This document shows positions 60,633 through 64,000 of a stretch of 64,000 nucleotides of DNA, piece by piece (the stretch's first letter is position 1; each line of letters begins with the position of its first letter). Source of the stretch: Marthasterias glacialis. Taxonomy: Eukaryota; Echinodermata; Asteroidea; Forcipulatida; Asteriidae. A model generated the notes under the pieces. The model was not told where the DNA came from and made no database searches. It saw only the letters and a list, made by a program, of their open reading frames with translations. The DNA lies in assembly GCA_911728455.2 (NCBI GenBank), contig OU452234.1, positions 9,447,531 through 9,511,530 on the forward strand, written 5' to 3'. Made by a program: the position numbers and the translations under genes.

Positions 60633-61774
60633 CCGACAGAAATATGAGCGGTTCACACATCTTAAGACCAATAATCTATAAATTCCATACGAGCGACGAT
60701 GATGACATTATATTACATTACCCACTGGTATCGGAAAAAAAATCTTGAATTGATATGTTGACGCTTTTTAATGATAAAGGCAAATTTACACACACTCAAG
60801 TTCCTAAAACCTGTTCAGAATGAATCATGACATCGATGTAAATTGAGGAACCTAAAGCGATTCCAACTGGAAGCTGAATTTATCTCAAAAAGTGACAAGG
60901 GAAGGGAGAAGGAAAACTGATTCACAAGATCAATTAAAAATGTTTGGTCAACCAGGTTTCTGAATAATGCTGCTGTCATAACAGGAGTTACCATGAAATC
61001 ACAAATTTTGATAGTTTGTGTTAAATTCTGGGAAATGGTATTTGAGACTTACCTGAGCAATCTCCATATGGGAAGGATGGAGCTGAGACTACAAGCATAC
61101 AGGTGCTCTTATTAATTTGCTTTCTCATTGCCTCCTGGATGAACAAAAAATACTGGTTTCTTCTTCACAGTGAATTACAAATGTAGGAGGACTAAGGCAT
61201 GTTTAATTCCGCGCTGGAAATGGCTGGTGTAGGGTACTTAAAATCCCTATGGGTCAATTGCATATGAATGTCCACAATGTTTGCTGTGTAAACTGATAAG
61301 TGACCAGTGTATGAATGGGCCACGGCATTTTCTCAATGGTAAAAAATGCTCATTGTTGGGCCGTGTCACACAAGGACAAAAAAGGGTCATGAATATATTG
61401 GCATTTTGTGGCCATTAAGAGGTGTTTTTTTGCGTAATCTCCTCCGTACGCACTCTATTTCTTATATAACTCTATGGGAACGTATAGACAAGTGGGGATT
61501 TCTACACACTATGACTGTGGGGGAACCGCCAACGATAAAACACTTCTTGTGCTGCCAAGATCGACAAATACAATGAATCAACAACGGTAAAAGCCTCTCG
61601 ACGACTCGTAATCCCCTTCTTGGAACAAAATAGTCCAGCGGATAAGGGCTATATTAGGACGGAATCGTGCACTTTGTGGTAAAAGCACGAAACTTGGTAC
61701 ACATGTACTTTATACCAAAACATGAAATTTTAGATATAGTGCCATCTCTGAATTGGCCTGTGGTGGCCTTGGCG
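60633..61774. other. Non-coding DNA, no gene seen
   Basis: A plus-strand frame of 76 codons at 61346-61576 has no recognisable domain or splice context. GGCCGTGTCACACAAGGAC near 61360 resembles the CACGTCACAC ends of small transposons but no partner end was found. Confidence 0.4.
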
Positions 61775-62310
61775 GCCATTTTTAAAAATGGCCGCCAATT
61801 CTGATATAAAACTACATAACTCAGACAATAAGAGGCCTAAAATCTTCATTCCAGTGGCTATGTATATGTTTGCCAGGTCCAACAGTTCAATAAAAGCATT
61901 ATTGAGTGTGTCAGACTTTTAGGACCGCCATTTTCAAAATGGCGTCCTTGTTTTTCAAAATGGCCGCCAATTCTGATATAAAACTACATAACTCGAAAGG
62001 TAAGAGGTTAGAATCTTCATTCCAGTGACTTTGCATATGTTTGCAGAGTCAAACAGTTAAAAAAAAGCATTGTTGAGTGTGTCAGACTTTAAGGTCAGCC
62101 ATTTTCAAAATGGCGTCCTTGTTTTTCAAAATGGCCGCCAATACTGATAAAAAACTACATAACTCAGAAAATAAGAGGCCTAAAATCTTCATTTCAGTGA
62201 CTTTGTATATGTTTGCAGAGTCAAACATTTCAAAAAAAGCATTGTTGAGTGTGTCAGACTTTTAAGTCCGCCATTTTCAAAATGGCGTCCTTATTTTTCA
62301 AAATGGCAGT
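61775..62310. repeat. Tandem repeat, about three units of 172 bp
   Basis: GCCGCCAATTCTGATA..AAACTACATAACTC starts at 61791, 61963 and 62134, spacing 171-172 bp. Each unit carries AAGAGGCCTAAAATCTTCAT, GAGTGTGTCAGACTTT and the palindromic GCCATTTTCAAAATGGC followed by GTCCTTGTTTTTCAAAATGG. The last unit is cut at 62310 and the units are diverged by a few per cent. Confidence 0.85.
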
Positions 62311-62483
62311 CGTTATACAGCCGAAAATCCTTTATCTACATGTAATAAGAACTCCATTTCCATAATTTTTTTGTTATCATATACTCTCCTATTTACTTGA
62401 AACCAGTTACTTTATTCAGGAATTTGTATTTGTTACACTTTTTGGTTTGTTACCCTGTCTGAAACCACTTATTTGGATGGCAC

Positions 62484-62706
62484 ACCTGACATACGCCACC
62501 ACGAGCAACGGCCGGGTGTACAGAAATCCTTCGTTCATGACGTCAAGTTGCTGAAATCTACATTCGATGAGTATGGTAATCCCTTCCTCGAAACTAGTGG
62601 CGACCTGCTAGTTCTAGACACAAGGGATATCGCAGATAAGCCTGTCGTGGACACTCTGTATAAGATCGAAGAGGTTGGTTTCAAGCAGTACAATACTCAT
62701 CGAATG
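62484..62706 (+). pseudogene. Fragment B of a rearranged gene of a family I recognise but cannot name
   Basis: Open plus-strand reading: PDIRHHEQRPGVQKSFVHDV, then LLKSTFDEYGNPFLETSGDL, LVLDTRDIADKPVV and IEEVGFKQYNTHR, ending at TAG (62707-62709). From memory, many invertebrate genomes carry numerous uncharacterised proteins with GNPFLE-SGDLL-LDTRDI in this order. This is recollection, not a search. No start codon with context or promoter is visible; the ATG at 62473 just precedes the similarity. The first 100 bp are repeated in inverse orientation at 62695-62797. Confidence 0.6.
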
Positions 62707-63262
62707 TAGATTTCAGGAACTTGACGTCATGAACGAAGGATTTCTGTACACCCGGCCGTTGCTCGTGGTGGCATATGTCAGGTGTGGACTGTGCATTATC
62801 AAGGGACGTTTCAAACTCATTGAGGAGGCGTGCCATCTTTGGTCCACAAACCATCCACCTCTGGAGAGCAGCTGGAGACTCTGTCAGGCCAACAGCTCCG
62901 CCGTCATCTTTGACCACTGCATTGTTTTGCTCGTGGGCTTGATCAATAGCCAGTCTTGAGAAAGAGTGGTTGGTCTTCTTGACTGTGAAATGTCCCTTCA
63001 GAAACTCTGTATAGATGAGGGGATGCCATTGAGGTAGACTCACCATGTCACGGATGTGAACTGAAATCCACCTTGCATAGTGGAAGTGGTCTAGTGCAAA
63101 AAACCAGTGCACAAGCTTTGTCAGTGATTGCACATACAGCTGGAAGTCGCCTGTCCGGATTGATCGCACAAATACGAGTAGGGTAAGCTGTAGCTGAAGA
63201 AAAGTGAACCAGAACTTAAACATTGGCTGACTTTCCTGCTGTAATTTGCACCAATCTTCCAT
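62687..63262 (-). pseudogene. Fragment A of the same gene, inverted
   Basis: The minus-strand open frame of 193 codons starts at ATG 63262. It has FWFTFLQLQLTLLVFVRSI, RTGDFQLYVQSLTKLVHWFF, ALDHFHYARWISVHIRDM, SRLAIDQAHEQNNAVVKDDG, GAVGLTESPAALQRWMVCGP and then PDICHHEQRPGVQKSFVHDV. In the full family I recall, this part precedes fragment B. Here it lies on the opposite strand between fragments B and C, so the locus has been rearranged. It has no internal stop. An insertion or inversion of a 5' portion is the simplest explanation. Confidence 0.6.
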
Positions 63263-64000
63263 AAAGAAGAATATGCTTTGTCTTTTCGGCTCGCCTCGAG
63301 TGCGTAAAAAGTCAAAAGCTCAGGAGCTCATGTCAGCAGTGAAAAGCGATCGGAATCTCTTCTCAAGACTATACGTTGCTTGCCAAGTTCGAGATGGTAA
63401 TCTTTCAGGAATTTTTCTCTCATGAGAATCAAACATGCCCACCATCACTGTCAGACAGGGGAAAGCTTAGACTTGGCACAAAATCTGACATTGTTCGATG
63501 CCTTGAAGAAGCAGTGCCAGAGGATGAGGAAGAGGAGCCAAGTCCAGTTGGTGATGTGGTCATCTTAGATGGACCTGCTATTGTGAATATGTTGAAGCCT
63601 GGATCAGCATATACCTTCAAGGAATATGCTCAGGATGTATTCCTTCCATACGTAAAGTCGCATTTGGACAAATCACAAAGAGTAGATGTCATCTGGGATG
63701 AGTACAGGCCGGACACCTTGAAAGAGCAAACAAGAGAAAAGAGAGGGAAGGGGGTTCGTCGTCGGGTAGATCCAAAAAATGCAGTTCCTAAAAACTGGGG
63801 GATTTCTTGAGGCTTGCTGAAAACAAGAAAGAATTGTTTGCATTCTTAAGTAGGGAAGTTGTAACCATACCAACAGACAAGCAAATCATCAGCACCCTGA
63901 ATGAGGATGTTGTTTGCAGGCAGCCAAGATGCACAGAAGGACTAGCCCCTTGTTCACATGAGGAAGCAGACAGCTGCATAATGGTTCACATCGCTGATGC
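63261..64000 (+). pseudogene. Fragment C of the same gene, two frameshifts, runs off window end
   Basis: Frame 1 (63261-63410): KKNMLCLFGSPRVRKKSKAQ and then RNLFSRLYVACQVRDGNLS. Frame 2 (from about 63411): EFFSHENQTCPPSLSDRGKL, RLGTKSDIVRCLEEAV, an acidic stretch, VVILDGPAIVNMLKPGSAYT, VDVIWDEYRPDTLK and KRGKGVRRRVDP. Frame 1 resumes from 63801: DFLRLAENKKELFAFLSREV, TDKQIISTLNEDVVC, GLAPCSHEEADSCIMVHIAD. The first shift (extra base near 63410) and the second (one G lost in the run 63797-63801) cancel. Either alone truncates the product (TGA at 63423, TGA at 63808). The order of motifs matches the C-terminal part of the family. The function is unknown to me; the multi-copy nature suggests a mobile or amplified gene. 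Confidence 0.65.

Noticed and set aside
62077-62265. 62-codon frame beginning MCQTLRSAIFKMASL
   Set aside because: It lies entirely within the 172-bp tandem repeat and is not conserved between units.

Overview
This window reads as nuclear DNA of an animal, most likely a marine invertebrate. There are no bacterial-style operons. Coding sequence is sparse and split by GT-AG introns, tRNA-derived SINE material and TTAGGG-type (CCCTAA) repeats are present, and the one recognisable host protein family is a cathepsin D-like aspartic protease. A decayed multi-part gene at the right edge resembles a family I recall as common in invertebrate genomes. The species cannot be fixed from the sequence alone. 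No intact protein-coding gene can be supported anywhere in the window.

Layout. 1-5 kb: a Helitron-like element end, a TTAA-flanked short transposon, an A/T tract, a block of telomere-like CCCTAA repeats with embedded spacer modules, and a fold-back transposon with a 9-bp target duplication. 5-9.2 kb: a second fold-back transposon, also with a 9-bp target duplication, directly followed by three exon remnants of an aspartic protease pseudogene. 9.2-15.6 kb: mostly featureless DNA with hairpins, a tandem duplication, a tRNA-derived SINE and a small composite inverted-repeat element. 15.6-17.9 kb: a minisatellite of about 27 units of 82 bp. 18-19.5 kb: splice-site-bearing segments that may be a small minus-strand spliced transcript. 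19.6-26.5 kb: a second, oppositely oriented Helitron-like element, related dispersed repeats rich in CRE-like TGACGTCA, a GAA microsatellite and more TTAA-flanked elements.

26.5-60.2 kb is one enormous satellite array, a little over half the window. It is built from about 510 copies of a 66-bp monomer (22 codons, about 56% GC) and organised into higher-order repeats of 5 to 30 monomers. Because 66 is a multiple of three, both strands stay open for long stretches, with frames up to about 650 codons. I read these as a by-product of the satellite, not as genes. The array has a homogenised centre, diverged shoulders, a shared 67-bp monomer subtype on both shoulders, and clear traces of unequal exchange.

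60.2-64 kb: a pseudo-tRNA, a 172-bp tandem repeat, and a rearranged gene of a family I recognise but cannot name. One part of that gene is inverted, and the rest carries two single-base frameshifts before running off the window end.

Nothing here looks like a cooperating set of genes. The window is a repeat-dominated chromosomal region. Its main interest is the 66-bp higher-order satellite and a series of non-autonomous transposons with well-defined termini.
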